Below, one piece after another: positions 25,253 through 33,167 of a DNA stretch of 36,481 bases. The position numbers and the translations under genes are program-made. The stretch's first letter is position 1. Every line of letters starts with the position of its first letter. Below the pieces are notes generated by a model, which was given only the letters and a program-made list of their open reading frames with translations, ran no database searches and was not told the origin of the DNA. The DNA lies in contig CAMNFR010000021.1 in NCBI GenBank assembly GCA_946537305.1, positions 1 to 36,481 of the forward strand, written 5' to 3'. This DNA is from an uncultured Lachnospiraceae bacterium (GTDB lineage Bacteria > Bacillota > Clostridia > Lachnospirales > Lachnospiraceae).

Positions 25253-26693
25253 CTTGGATCACTTCCTGTATTTCTGCCAGACAGCGTCCGCCCTGACAGG
25301 TTCCCATCATGGCGCCGGTGCGCCTTCTGACAGCCTCGACTGTCGTGGCGCCGCGGTGTACCGCATCCCGCACCTCGCCTTCCGTTACATCCCGGCAGGC
25401 GCAAAGAATTCGCCCGTACGCCGGGTGGGATCGTACCAACACCTGACGTTCTTCAAAAGAGCATTCCCGCGGGATCACGGGGCGCTTCCGGATTGGATCA
25501 AAGGCCGGATCGGGCTCGCGGATGCCCCGGTTTTGGGCGATGATTGCTGCCAGATGCTCTCCCAGGGCCGCAGCGCAGGTCATGCCGGGGGTCTTAATGC
25601 CGATCAGGCTGTAAAATTGCTCCTCCTCCAGGATCACAAAATCCCGCAGGCTCTTATTTTGGTCCGCACCGGTCAGGTACGGGCGGGGCCTGGCGGCGCC
25701 GAAGCTCCGCAGCACCTTTTCCGTATCCAGCTCCGGGACGACCTCATGGCAGCGCTCGCGCAGCCAGCGGATGCCGGAGGCTTCCGTGGGAGCCCCAGCC
25801 CACTGCGGTCCGTTATGCCCGGGTCCCGCGGGATCTGTGCCGCCGGCGGGATAGAGCGCATCGTCACCGGAAGACGGCACGTCCCGTTCCGTTGGCCCGA
25901 TCAGCAGGTTCCCGTCTGCCGTGGGGATCAGTGTAAGCCCCTTTCCCTTTTCCTCCGGTTCGTGGAAGATCACGTGGGAAAGGGCGTCGGCGGAGCCATC
26001 CTCCAGAAGAAGATAGTCCGCGCCAGTCACCTTCAGCCGCACCGAAGGGCGGCTGATCAGCTCGTGAACGGAATCCGCCGAAAGCCCGGCGGCGTTGATC
26101 AGATCCCGGCAGGTATATGCTCCATTTTCTGTGCAAACCGAAAAGCCCTCCGCCTGACGGGAGAGGGCAGTCACCTTTTCGGAAAAAACAAAGCGGGCGC
26201 CGTTATCCCGTGCATTCTCGAACGCTGCGATGCCCAGTTCCCAGGGGTTGACCGCGCAGGTGCCCGGCGCGTACAGTCCGCAGGTGATGTTCGCGGAGAG
26301 CAGCGGTTCCATCCTGCGGCAGGCATCTCCGTCCAGCAGCTCCAGTCCCGGGACGCCGTTTTTTACGCCGTCCACATATTTTCGCCGGATTACGGCTTCT
26401 GCCCTGGGGCCGGCACCTGTCATCAGTGAGCCGCAGGCGCGGTAATTCACGCTCAGGTCCCGGCAGAGCGCGGGAAAATCCCGGCAGGAGCGGACCGTCA
26501 GGGCCGCCTTCAGGCTGCCGGGCGCCATGTCATACCCCGGGTAGACAATACCGGAACCGGACCGGGAGATGCCGGTGCAGACATCGTCTGACTGTTCCAG
26601 TACAATAACAGAAAGCCCTTGCCTTCGCAGCGCCCGGGCCAGGAAGCAGCCCAGCAGCCCGGCGCCGATCACAATGACATCACTTCGGTCCAT
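25236..26693 (-). CDS. GlpA-like FAD-dependent dehydrogenase with C-terminal BFD-like [2Fe-2S] domain
   Basis: 485 residues. The N-terminus SDVIVIGAGLLGCFLARALR is the FAD-binding dinucleotide fold of the DAO/GlpA family. DLINAAGLSADSVHELI and LIGIKTPGMTCAAALGEHLA are family landmarks near the flavin. The last 60 residues carry a bacterioferritin-associated-ferredoxin-like cluster domain, LCACRDVTEGEVRDAVHRGA then GTCQGGRC, with four Cys (C-x-C and C-x4-C). Family members oxidise glycerol-3-phosphate, 2-hydroxyglutarate or similar 2-hydroxy/amino acids. Its ATG shares a base with the stop of the MoeA fusion gene (TAATG), so translation is coupled. Being in a molybdo/tungstopterin operon suggests it works with a metal-pterin enzyme, perhaps as its electron partner; this is inference. 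Confidence 0.85.
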   Translation of the reverse strand: MDRSDVIVIGAGLLGCFLARALRRQGLSVIVLEQSDDVCTGISRSGSGIVYPGYDMAPGSLKAALTVRSCRDFPALCRDLSVNYRACGSLMTGAGPRAEAVIRRKYVDGVKNGVPGLELLDGDACRRMEPLLSANITCGLYAPGTCAVNPWELGIAAFENARDNGARFVFSEKVTALSRQAEGFSVCTENGAYTCRDLINAAGLSADSVHELISRPSVRLKVTGADYLLLEDGSADALSHVIFHEPEEKGKGLTLIPTADGNLLIGPTERDVPSSGDDALYPAGGTDPAGPGHNGPQWAGAPTEASGIRWLRERCHEVVPELDTEKVLRSFGAARPRPYLTGADQNKSLRDFVILEEEQFYSLIGIKTPGMTCAAALGEHLAAIIAQNRGIREPDPAFDPIRKRPVIPRECSFEERQVLVRSHPAYGRILCACRDVTEGEVRDAVHRGATTVEAVRRRTGAMMGTCQGGRCLAEIQEVIQDELGC

Positions 26694-28603
26694 TACAGAT
26701 GTTCCCTGACGGTGCCGGGGGCCTTTACCTCGTAGCCGCCCAGCGCCTCTATGCGGGCGCGGAAGGCGTCGCTCTTCAGCACGCCGATCAGCCGCTGCAC
26801 CACCTCCGTATCCCAGACGGTATCTGGGATCAGAAGATCATACTGTTCCATGCAGACCGGAACAAAATCCAGGTCATAGAGCTTAGCCGCGGAGTAGATA
26901 CCCATGCCCGCGTCCGCCGTGCCGGAGGCAATCTGCGCCGCCACGGAGGTGTGTGTGAACTCTTCGCGGTCGTATCCGTAGATGCCGGCCGTGTCAATGC
27001 CTTCTTTCCGGCAGAGATAATCGATCAGGATACGTGTGCCGGAGCCCTTCTGCCGGTTCACATACCGGAGCCCGGGCTGTGTCAGATCGGCGATTCCCTG
27101 AATGTTTTTCGGATTTCCGGGGGTAATCATGAGTCCCTGGGTGCGGCCCACACATTCCACCAGGCGCACGCCGCCCTGCGGGAAATACCGCTTCAGATAG
27201 GCGGTGTTGTAGGTGCCGTCCGTTTCGTTCAGCAGATGAATGCCGGCGGCATGGGTCTCCCCGCGGCGCACCGCCATGATGCCGCCCATGGAGCCTACGT
27301 GAGTGGAACTCATAAATAACGTAGGATCGGAGGCGTGCAGCAGGTCGCAGACCTCATCCAGCAGCGGGTCGTGGCTGCCGATCATGACCAGTGTGCGGGA
27401 AAGCTCCTCCCGCGGGCGCAGCAGCTTCACTTCTACAGGCTGTCCGGCTTCGTAACCCTCCACGCCCTGGGGAATGGTGAGCAGTCCGTCTGCCTTCATA
27501 AAAGAGGAGACAACGCCGCTGCCCCGGTTCAGGGGCGTGGCCATAATGCGATCGCCCACCTGCCCCATGCGCACGCGGACATATTCCTGGTATTTCAGTC
27601 CGGAAACAACATTTCGGGACAGGGTGGCGGTGACCGTCTCCACATGGCCGCCCGCCAGACGGTACCACGCATCCAGAAGGGGCTTTAAGAGCTCCTCCAG
27701 CACGATGATGCCGGATACGGGGTAGCCGGGCACGCCCAGCACGGGTTTTTTCCCCTGATATCCCAGGATGGCCGGCTTGCCGGGCTTGATGGCGATGCCG
27801 TGATAGAGGACCTCGCCCAGTTCCCGGATGACCTCCGCGGAAAAATCTTCCCGGCCGGCGGACGAGCCGGCGTTCAGGAGTACGATGTCACATTCGGAAA
27901 GGGCCTGCGCCAGGGTGTTTTTGATATCCTCCCGTACATCTTTTACGATGGGATACACTTTCGGGACGGCATCCCACCGGGTGAGCATGGCGGAAAAGAT
28001 GGAGGAATTGAATTCCAGAATATCTCCGGGAGCAGGGTCAGACGTGGGCGGGACGATCTCATCGCCGGTAGGGATGATGCCCACCACCGGTTTCTTCAGG
28101 ACCTCCACCTCCATTACGCCGCCCGCGATCATGGCGCCGATGGCCGCCGGGGATATTTCCATGCCGGAGGGCAGGATCATTTCGCCAGCGCAGATATCTT
28201 CCCCGATCTGACGGATGTGCTGCCAGGGAGCCGCCGGCGCGTAGAGCCGCACCGTGCCATCCTCCTGATAGATCACATCTTCAATCATTACCACGGCGTC
28301 GCAGTCGTCCGGAATGGGATCGCCCGTATCCACTACCTGAAACTGATCCGTGGTCAGGGTGACGGGTGTTGTTTCGCCCGCGCCGAAGGTCACGGAAGCC
28401 TGTAGGGCGATTCCGTCCATGGCGCTGGCGGGGTAGTGAGGTGCGCAGATGACGGCGTATACCGGGACGGCGGTCATGCGTCCGCAGGAACTGCCGGCGG
28501 GGATGGTTTCGGTCTCTGCCGCGAAGCCCTGTTCGGTGAGTGCGGCCAGATAATCATTCTTTGCCTGTTCCAGCGGGATATTGGTCAGATATTGAAATGC
28601 CAT
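26693..28603 (-). CDS. MoeA-type molybdopterin molybdotransferase fused to a PBP-like domain
   Basis: 636 residues from the ATG after TATGGAGGTACTT. Residues 1 to about 400 are MoeA, the enzyme that inserts metal into adenylylated molybdopterin: PHYPASAMDGIAL, ADDCDAVVMIEDV-type region (PDDCDAVVMIEDV), GIIPTGDEIVPP, LLNAGSSAGREDF and KPGKPAILG. From about 405 to the end is a periplasmic-binding-protein-like, LysR-effector-type domain (VMIGSHDPLLDEVCDLLHAS; GIADLTQPGLRYVNRQKGSG; GTADAGMGIYSAAKL) without a signal peptide. It therefore acts inside the cell, probably sensing molybdate, tungstate or a pterin. This fusion is a known architecture in clostridia and archaea. It follows a separate MoeA gene by 15 nt; two MoeA proteins in tandem may divide molybdenum and tungsten. 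Confidence 0.92.
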   Translation of the reverse strand: MAFQYLTNIPLEQAKNDYLAALTEQGFAAETETIPAGSSCGRMTAVPVYAVICAPHYPASAMDGIALQASVTFGAGETTPVTLTTDQFQVVDTGDPIPDDCDAVVMIEDVIYQEDGTVRLYAPAAPWQHIRQIGEDICAGEMILPSGMEISPAAIGAMIAGGVMEVEVLKKPVVGIIPTGDEIVPPTSDPAPGDILEFNSSIFSAMLTRWDAVPKVYPIVKDVREDIKNTLAQALSECDIVLLNAGSSAGREDFSAEVIRELGEVLYHGIAIKPGKPAILGYQGKKPVLGVPGYPVSGIIVLEELLKPLLDAWYRLAGGHVETVTATLSRNVVSGLKYQEYVRVRMGQVGDRIMATPLNRGSGVVSSFMKADGLLTIPQGVEGYEAGQPVEVKLLRPREELSRTLVMIGSHDPLLDEVCDLLHASDPTLFMSSTHVGSMGGIMAVRRGETHAAGIHLLNETDGTYNTAYLKRYFPQGGVRLVECVGRTQGLMITPGNPKNIQGIADLTQPGLRYVNRQKGSGTRILIDYLCRKEGIDTAGIYGYDREEFTHTSVAAQIASGTADAGMGIYSAAKLYDLDFVPVCMEQYDLLIPDTVWDTEVVQRLIGVLKSDAFRARIEALGGYEVKAPGTVREHL

Positions 28604-28618
28604 AAGTACCTCCATATA

Positions 28619-29830
28619 TTAATAGGGAAAGATGTCTGTTTCTGTGCCGGCAGGAAGCCCCTCGCAGTCCCGGGATATCAGCATGAATCCGTCAGACCCT
28701 GCCAGCGAGGAGATCAGGCCGGATTTTGTGTGGATCGGGGTGGCATAGCGCTGCCCGTTTTCTTCGGTGATACGCACGCCGATGGCTTCGCTGCGGCCGT
28801 GATTGGCACTGATCGCTTCTGTAAGCCGGGCCTTTACCGGGAGGTCCTGCAGGATCTCTCCGGTCATTCCGGCAATCATTTCCCGCACGAACAGGCGGGT
28901 GATGAAGAAGGCAGCCACCGGATGTCCCGGCAGGCCGAATACCGGCGTATCCCCGGCCAGGCCAAGAATGGTGGGCTTTCCGGGTTTCATGGCGATACCG
29001 TGGAACAGCAGCCGTCCACGCCGTTCGATCACTTCTGCCGTGGCGTCCCGGGCGCCTACAGAACTCCCGCCGGAGATCAGCACCGCATCGCATTCGGCGA
29101 TGGCTTTTTCCAGGGCGTCAGTCAGCAGGCCGGCGTCATCCCGGATGATTCCATAGCTTTTGGTCTGTGCGCCTATTTCACGGCACAGGACATCCAGCAG
29201 AACGGAGTTGACGTCCCGGATCTGTCCGCCTGAAGGCACCTCCGAGGGCGGCACCAGCTCGTCCCCGGTGGAGAGAATGCCGATCACGGGGCGGGCGGAG
29301 ACAGGAACGGACAGGACGCCCATGGCTGCCAGGGCGCCGGCATCTTGCGCGATAAGCCTGCGTCCGGCCGTGAGCACGACTTTCCCCGGATACACATCAT
29401 CCCCCTTGTAGATCACATTGGCGCCGGGGGAGGCGGGTTTCATGATGCCAATGGTGCCGTCTCCGTAGTCTTCCGTATATTCGATCATGACCACGGCGTC
29501 GGCTCCGTCCGGCAGCGCCCCGCCGGTAGGGACATATACGCAGGCGCCTGCCGGCAGCGGACCCTCCGGGTCGCGCCCCATTTCCACCGCAAAGGTAGCC
29601 GGCAGAATAGCGGGAATGGAATCTGAGCAGCCGAAGGTATCCGAAGCGCGCACGGCATAGCCGTCCACGGTAGATCGGTCAAAGCCCGGCACATATTCCT
29701 GTGCCGGAATATCTTCCGCCAGGATGCGGCCGGCACATTCCGCAAGCGGCACAAATTCGGTATGGGTCTTCCGGCAGCAGTTCGCGCGGATGATCTCCAC
29801 CGCTTCCTCCGGTGTTCTTACCGTAAACAT
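28619..29830 (-). CDS. moeA: MoeA-type molybdopterin molybdotransferase
   Basis: 403 residues from the ATG at 29830, which follows AAAAAAGGAG by 10 nt; a further 13 codons upstream are open but lack a site. Family motifs: PLAECAGRILAEDI, FDRSTVDGYAVRA, GADAVVMIEYTED, GILSTGDELVPPSE, ISGGSSVGARDAT, MKPGKPTILGLAG and GLPGHPVA. It inserts molybdate or tungstate into adenylylated molybdopterin in the cytoplasm. First gene of the minus-strand operon with the MoeA-PBP fusion and two FAD proteins, and divergent from tupA. The shared intergenic stretch carries an inverted repeat that may co-regulate both directions. Given the tungstate transporter and the tungsten-type AOR nearby, tungsten is the likely metal. 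Confidence 0.93.
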   Translation of the reverse strand: MFTVRTPEEAVEIIRANCCRKTHTEFVPLAECAGRILAEDIPAQEYVPGFDRSTVDGYAVRASDTFGCSDSIPAILPATFAVEMGRDPEGPLPAGACVYVPTGGALPDGADAVVMIEYTEDYGDGTIGIMKPASPGANVIYKGDDVYPGKVVLTAGRRLIAQDAGALAAMGVLSVPVSARPVIGILSTGDELVPPSEVPSGGQIRDVNSVLLDVLCREIGAQTKSYGIIRDDAGLLTDALEKAIAECDAVLISGGSSVGARDATAEVIERRGRLLFHGIAMKPGKPTILGLAGDTPVFGLPGHPVAAFFITRLFVREMIAGMTGEILQDLPVKARLTEAISANHGRSEAIGVRITEENGQRYATPIHTKSGLISSLAGSDGFMLISRDCEGLPAGTETDIFPY

Positions 29831-29931
29831 AGAATGATGGCTCCTTTTTTGTAACGGATAGTTCTGCATAAACAGTTACTTAGAAGATATCATATTCATT
29901 TGCGGCAAACCAGTGAAAAAAGGTCTTACAG

Positions 29932-29958
29932 TTCCATATTCCAAAAAAGAATATAGAA
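29932..29958. promoter_or_regulatory. Inverted repeat in the moeA-tupA divergent promoter region
   Basis: TTCCATATTC (29932-29941) and GAATATAGAA (29949-29958) are inverted with one mismatch around a 7-nt spacer. This is the size expected for a dimeric regulator. A -10-like GATAAT for tupA lies at 29983-29988. It could be the site of a metal- or pterin-responsive regulator for both operons. No ModE-like gene is in the window. Confidence 0.45.
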
Positions 29959-29998
29959 TTACTGGAATTCCTTATGAAATTTGATAATATGAAATCAG

Positions 29999-30063
29999 TT
30001 TTCCGGTGACGGAAAAGGCAGATGGACGGTATGCATCATGATGAAAAATACAACGTCTGTCTG
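29999..30063 (+). promoter_or_regulatory. Candidate structured leader RNA of the tup operon
   Basis: The untranslated leader of tupA can fold into two helices. The first is TTTTCCG-GTGA-CGGAAAA (29999-30016), closed by a GNRA loop. The second pairs CAGATGGACG (30019-30028) with CGTCTGTCTG (30054-30063) using two G-U pairs, and encloses GTAT/ATAC (30029-30032 with 30048-30051). The structure ends 35 nt before the tupA start, so it could gate translation. Moco/Tuco-type cofactor riboswitches are known to control such genes, but I cannot match their consensus by eye. Confidence 0.4.
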
Positions 30064-30098
30064 GAATATATCATTGTGTTATATGGGAGGAATGAAAC

Positions 30099-31208
30099 AT
30101 GAAGAAGTGGACAACAATGCTGCTGGCAGGTCTGCTGGCGGCAAGCATGATGACCGCCTGCTCCAGCCAGAGCGCGCCTGAGACCACTGCGGCTGCGGAG
30201 ACAACAGCTGCTGCGACCGAAGCTGCTGCAGAGACTGAAGCTCCCGCGGAGACCGAGGCCCCCGCAGAGACCGAAGCTGCGGAGACAACAGCTGCTGCCG
30301 AGACGGAAGCTGCTGAGGAAGCGGCTGCTGTGGACCTGACGATCCTGAAAGAATCCGATGACAACATGAAGAATACCTATTCTCTGCTGGCTGTAAATCC
30401 GGAAGCTTCTTTCACCGATGAGAACGGCAATGCCGTGACGGATGTTGCCATCAATACCGCCGGCGCGGATGCCCTGATCCAGTGGCTGCTTTCTGACGAG
30501 GCTTATGCCATCGCTGCAGAGTACGGCCAGGCCGATTTTGGCGACAGCCTGTTCTATGTGCTGGAGGATGCTCCCAAGTATGAGGGTGAGATCGCTGCTG
30601 CTACCGATGAGACCAAGACCATCCGCCTGTCCACCACCACGTCCGTGAACGATTCCGGTCTGCTGGGCGCTATGCTGCCGGTATTCGAGGATGAGTACGG
30701 CTACACGGTAGAGATCCAGTCCGCCGGCACCGGCAAGGCTATCGCCGCCGCTGAATACGGCAATGCGGACCTGATCCTGGTACATGCCAAGGCGAAGGAA
30801 GAAGAATTCGTGGAGAAGGGCTTTGCCCGCACCCTGGAAGGCTTTGATTCCGAGAGACTGAGCTTCCTGTACAACTTCTTTGTGCTGTGCGGTCCTTCTG
30901 CGGATCCGGCTGGCGTAGCGAATGCTGCGGATGCCAAGGCTGCTTTTGCTGCCATCGCAGATGGCAAGTACACCTTCATCTCCCGCGGCGACGGTTCTGG
31001 CACACACACCAAGGAACTGTCCCTGTGGCCTGAGGAACTGGGGATCACCGAGGATGCCGCGAGCTTTGCGGATTACACGGATTGGTATGTATCTGCCAAC
31101 GCCGGCATGGGCGCCAGCCTTGTGATGGCCGAGGAGATGCAGGGCTATATCCTGACGGATAAGGCCACTTTCCTGACCTTTGTGAAGAACAACGGTGTTA
31201 TGGAGTAA
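30099..31208 (+). CDS. tupA: TupA-like tungstate-binding lipoprotein with circularly permuted domain order
   Basis: 369 residues; ATG after GGGAGGAATGAAAC. Lipoprotein signal with lipidated C21 (SMMTACSS), then a 56-residue Ala/Glu/Thr/Pro linker. TupA proteins bind tungstate outside the cell for an ABC importer. The core starts only at about residue 174 (IRLSTTTSVNDSGLLGAMLP; AGTGKAIAAAEYGNADLILV; YTFISRGDGSGTHTKELSLW) and stops at MQGYILTDKATFLTFVKNNG. The segment that normally comes next in TupA is found instead at residues 78-157, before the core: VDLTILKESDDNMKNTYSLL then AVNPE and ADALIQWLLSDEAYAIAAEY. The protein is thus a circular permutation, not a truncation. tupB and tupC follow. 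Permutation was judged against the TupA pattern I remember, without an alignment program. Confidence 0.85.
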   Translation: MKKWTTMLLAGLLAASMMTACSSQSAPETTAAAETTAAATEAAAETEAPAETEAPAETEAAETTAAAETEAAEEAAAVDLTILKESDDNMKNTYSLLAVNPEASFTDENGNAVTDVAINTAGADALIQWLLSDEAYAIAAEYGQADFGDSLFYVLEDAPKYEGEIAAATDETKTIRLSTTTSVNDSGLLGAMLPVFEDEYGYTVEIQSAGTGKAIAAAEYGNADLILVHAKAKEEEFVEKGFARTLEGFDSERLSFLYNFFVLCGPSADPAGVANAADAKAAFAAIADGKYTFISRGDGSGTHTKELSLWPEELGITEDAASFADYTDWYVSANAGMGASLVMAEEMQGYILTDKATFLTFVKNNGVME

Positions 31209-31243
31209 TTATCTGACCTGATGATATACAGGAGGAGCAGAAC

Positions 31244-31930
31244 GTGCAGACGGCATTGCGAAGGGCTATTATGCTGATCCTCTCCGGGGACCGCGAGCTG
31301 ATCGATATACTGCTGGTGACCGGCAGAATGAGCATCAGCAGCTCTTTGCTTGCGCTCCTGCTGGGTGTCCCGCTGGGCATCCTGCTGGGAGCCGGCCGTT
31401 TCCGCGGCAGAAATGCCCTGATCGTGCTTAACCGCACGCTCATGGGCATTCCGCCCGTGGTGTGCGGTCTGCTTTTTTATATGCTTTTTTCCGGTGTGGG
31501 GCCGTTCCGACACATGAAACTTCTGTTTACCGTGCGTATTATGGTCCTGGCCCAGGTGGTCCTGATTACCCCTATTGTTATCGGAAATATGGAAAATTAT
31601 ATCTCCGAGGTGGCGGATCCCATCCGGGAGACAACGGCTGGCCTTGGCGTGGGATGGCCCCACGCGCTCCTGCTGCTGGTCCGGGAGAGCCTGTATACCA
31701 TCTGCTCCACCTATCTGCTGGCCTTTTCACGTTCCATCGCGGAGGTCGGCGCGGTCTCCATGGTGGGCGGCGCCATTGCATGGAAGACCAATGTTATGAC
31801 GACCGCGATCATGCAGTATACCAACCGCGGGGATTTCACGCTGGGCGTGGCCCTGGGCCTGATCCTGATGACGCTTTCTCTGGTGGTCAATTCTATGGTC
31901 ACGCTGCTGCAAAGGAGGATCTCACGGTGA
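31244..31930 (+). CDS. tupB: Tungstate ABC transporter permease TupB
   Basis: 228 residues; GTG start 7 nt after GGAGGAG. Hydrophobic segments (SSSLLALLLGVPLGILLGAG; IPPVVCGLLFYMLFSGVG; MVLAQVVLITPIVIGNM; GVALGLILMTLSLVVNSMV) give about five membrane passes. The loop IRETTAGLGVGWPHALLLLV is the EAA-type contact with the ATPase, and AFSRSIAEVGAVSMVGGAIA is typical of molybdate/tungstate permeases. It lies 35 nt after tupA and overlaps tupC by 4 nt (GTGA). Two copies would form the channel delivering tungstate from TupA to the cytoplasm. Confidence 0.92.
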   Translation: MQTALRRAIMLILSGDRELIDILLVTGRMSISSSLLALLLGVPLGILLGAGRFRGRNALIVLNRTLMGIPPVVCGLLFYMLFSGVGPFRHMKLLFTVRIMVLAQVVLITPIVIGNMENYISEVADPIRETTAGLGVGWPHALLLLVRESLYTICSTYLLAFSRSIAEVGAVSMVGGAIAWKTNVMTTAIMQYTNRGDFTLGVALGLILMTLSLVVNSMVTLLQRRISR

Positions 31931-32580
31931 AATCAAAGGCATGTTCCAAAACTTATCAGGGCCGGTGCGTGCTGGATGTCGGAGAGATGACCTGGCAGCC
32001 TGGCCGGATCTATGTGTTGATCGGCGCCAACGGCAGCGGAAAATCCACCTTTGCAAAGATCCTGGCAGGGGTCCTGACGTCGGATCAGAAAACACCCGTG
32101 CTCCCGCGGGAGGTGAGCGTGGGATACCTGCCGCAGCGTCCTTATGCCTTTCGCATGAGCCTGGAGAAGAATCTGTCCATCGCGGCGAAGGATCCCGCGC
32201 GGGCGGAGGAGCTGATCGGCGCGCTCTTACTTACGGAAATCCGGGATAAGGGCGGGAAAAGTCTCTCCGGGGGAGAGACGGCCCGCATGGCGCTGGCCCG
32301 TGTCCTCATGCGTCCCTTTGATCTTCTGATCCTGGATGAGCCCTCGGCGGCCATGGACATGGAATCCACCAAACGGGCGGAGGAGGTCATCCGGTCCTAC
32401 CGTGACCGTACCGGCGCCGCGGTGTTGCTCGTGACCCACAGCATCGGACAGGCCAGGCGGCTGGGAGATGAGGTGCTGTTCTTTCGGGAGGGACACCTGC
32501 GGGAACGCGGAGACTGCGCGGTACACCTGGCTGAACCGGAAACGGCGGAGCTTCGGGCCTTTCTGGATTTTTACGGATAA
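31927..32580 (+). CDS. tupC: Tungstate ABC transporter ATP-binding protein TupC
   Basis: 217 residues; GTG at 31927 overlaps the tupB stop (GTGA) and follows AAAGGAGGATCTCAC. The open frame upstream is only a shadow of tupB. Walker A GANGSGKST (33-41), Q-loop LPQRPYAF, signature LSGGETARMALARVL, Walker B LLILDEPSAAMD and switch LVTHS are all intact. It powers TupB. It is short, without the C-terminal TOBE/MOP molybdate-sensing domain of ModC, which fits TupC-type ATPases. A separate promoter follows, so the AOR genes can be transcribed both with and without tup. Confidence 0.92.
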   Translation: MKSKACSKTYQGRCVLDVGEMTWQPGRIYVLIGANGSGKSTFAKILAGVLTSDQKTPVLPREVSVGYLPQRPYAFRMSLEKNLSIAAKDPARAEELIGALLLTEIRDKGGKSLSGGETARMALARVLMRPFDLLILDEPSAAMDMESTKRAEEVIRSYRDRTGAAVLLVTHSIGQARRLGDEVLFFREGHLRERGDCAVHLAEPETAELRAFLDFYG

Positions 32581-32655
32581 TAGGCGGTAACTATTCAGAA
32601 CCATAAGTCACAGGTGTACAAATTCCCAGAAGGAATAAGGGAAAAAGGTGCTTGG

Positions 32656-32684
32656 TTGAAGGTTCTTCCGTCATTTGATATACT
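32656..32684 (+). promoter_or_regulatory. Candidate promoter for the ferredoxin-AOR-moaD unit
   Basis: TTGAAG (32656-32661) and TATACT (32679-32684) are 17 nt apart. The leader of about 70 nt includes a small hairpin (CCCTGC, GTACAT, GCGGGG, near 32713-32730) before the GGAGG of the ferredoxin gene. Confidence 0.6.
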
Positions 32685-32760
32685 CTCTATCTATAACAAG
32701 GACATATTATATCCCTGCGTACATGCGGGGAGTGAATCAAGAGAAACAAGGAGGTTTTTC

Positions 32761-33156
32761 ATGAGACGTCTGGAAAAGGATGAATCTTTATGCGTCGGAT
32801 GTCATCAGTGCGAATTTGCCTGTGCAGAGGCGTACTACAAGACCTTTGATCCGGCTTATGCCTGCATCCGGGTCGAGGACGGCTGGGAGAACGGGGAGTA
32901 CCGTTCCTCTATTCATATCTGCAATCAGTGCGGGAAATGTGCGGAAGTCTGCAATACCTGCGTGATCCAGCCGAACCCCAAGGGCGTGTATATGATCCGC
33001 AAGAAAGAGTGTGTCGGATGTCTGATGTGCGTCGGTTTCTGCCCGGAACAGGTAATGGTACAGTCCGACGACCGTCTGGAGCCCAGCAAATGTACTGCCT
33101 GCGGCATCTGCACTAAGGTATGTCCCACCGGTGCGATCCGCATTGTGGAAGACTAA
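32761..33156 (+). CDS. Four-cluster [4Fe-4S] ferredoxin subunit associated with AOR
   Basis: 131 residues; ATG after AAGGAGGTTTTTC. Four Cys motifs, each able to hold a [4Fe-4S] cluster: C11-x2-C14-x2-C17-x3-C21; C54-x2-C57-x2-C60-x3-C64; C84-x2-C87-x2-C90-x3-C94 followed by Pro; C111-x2-C114-x2-C117-x3-C121 followed by Pro. Only clusters 3 and 4 have the proline of classic ferredoxins. The layout resembles DmsB/HycB-type electron-transfer subunits and the small subunit of tungsten oxidoreductases of the Wor/AorB kind. It stops 11 nt before the AOR gene, so the two probably form a complex in the cytoplasm in which this protein wires the AOR cluster to ferredoxin or a flavoprotein. Confidence 0.9.
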   Translation: MRRLEKDESLCVGCHQCEFACAEAYYKTFDPAYACIRVEDGWENGEYRSSIHICNQCGKCAEVCNTCVIQPNPKGVYMIRKKECVGCLMCVGFCPEQVMVQSDDRLEPSKCTACGICTKVCPTGAIRIVED

Positions 33157-33167
33157 GGAGGCCTGAG

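Noticed and set aside
24918-26429. Open frame of 503 codons on the plus strand
   Set aside because: Lies opposite the two FAD oxidoreductase genes, which show intact Rossmann and Cys motifs; no coding features of its own.
30071-30367. Ala/Ser-rich minus-strand frame over the tupA linker
   Set aside because: Produced by the GCN/GAN-rich codons of the low-complexity linker on the other strand.
31462-31926. N-terminal extension of TupC by 155 codons
   Set aside because: This part is tupB read in another frame. The GTG at 31927 has a GGAGG site and overlaps the tupB stop in the usual GTGA manner.
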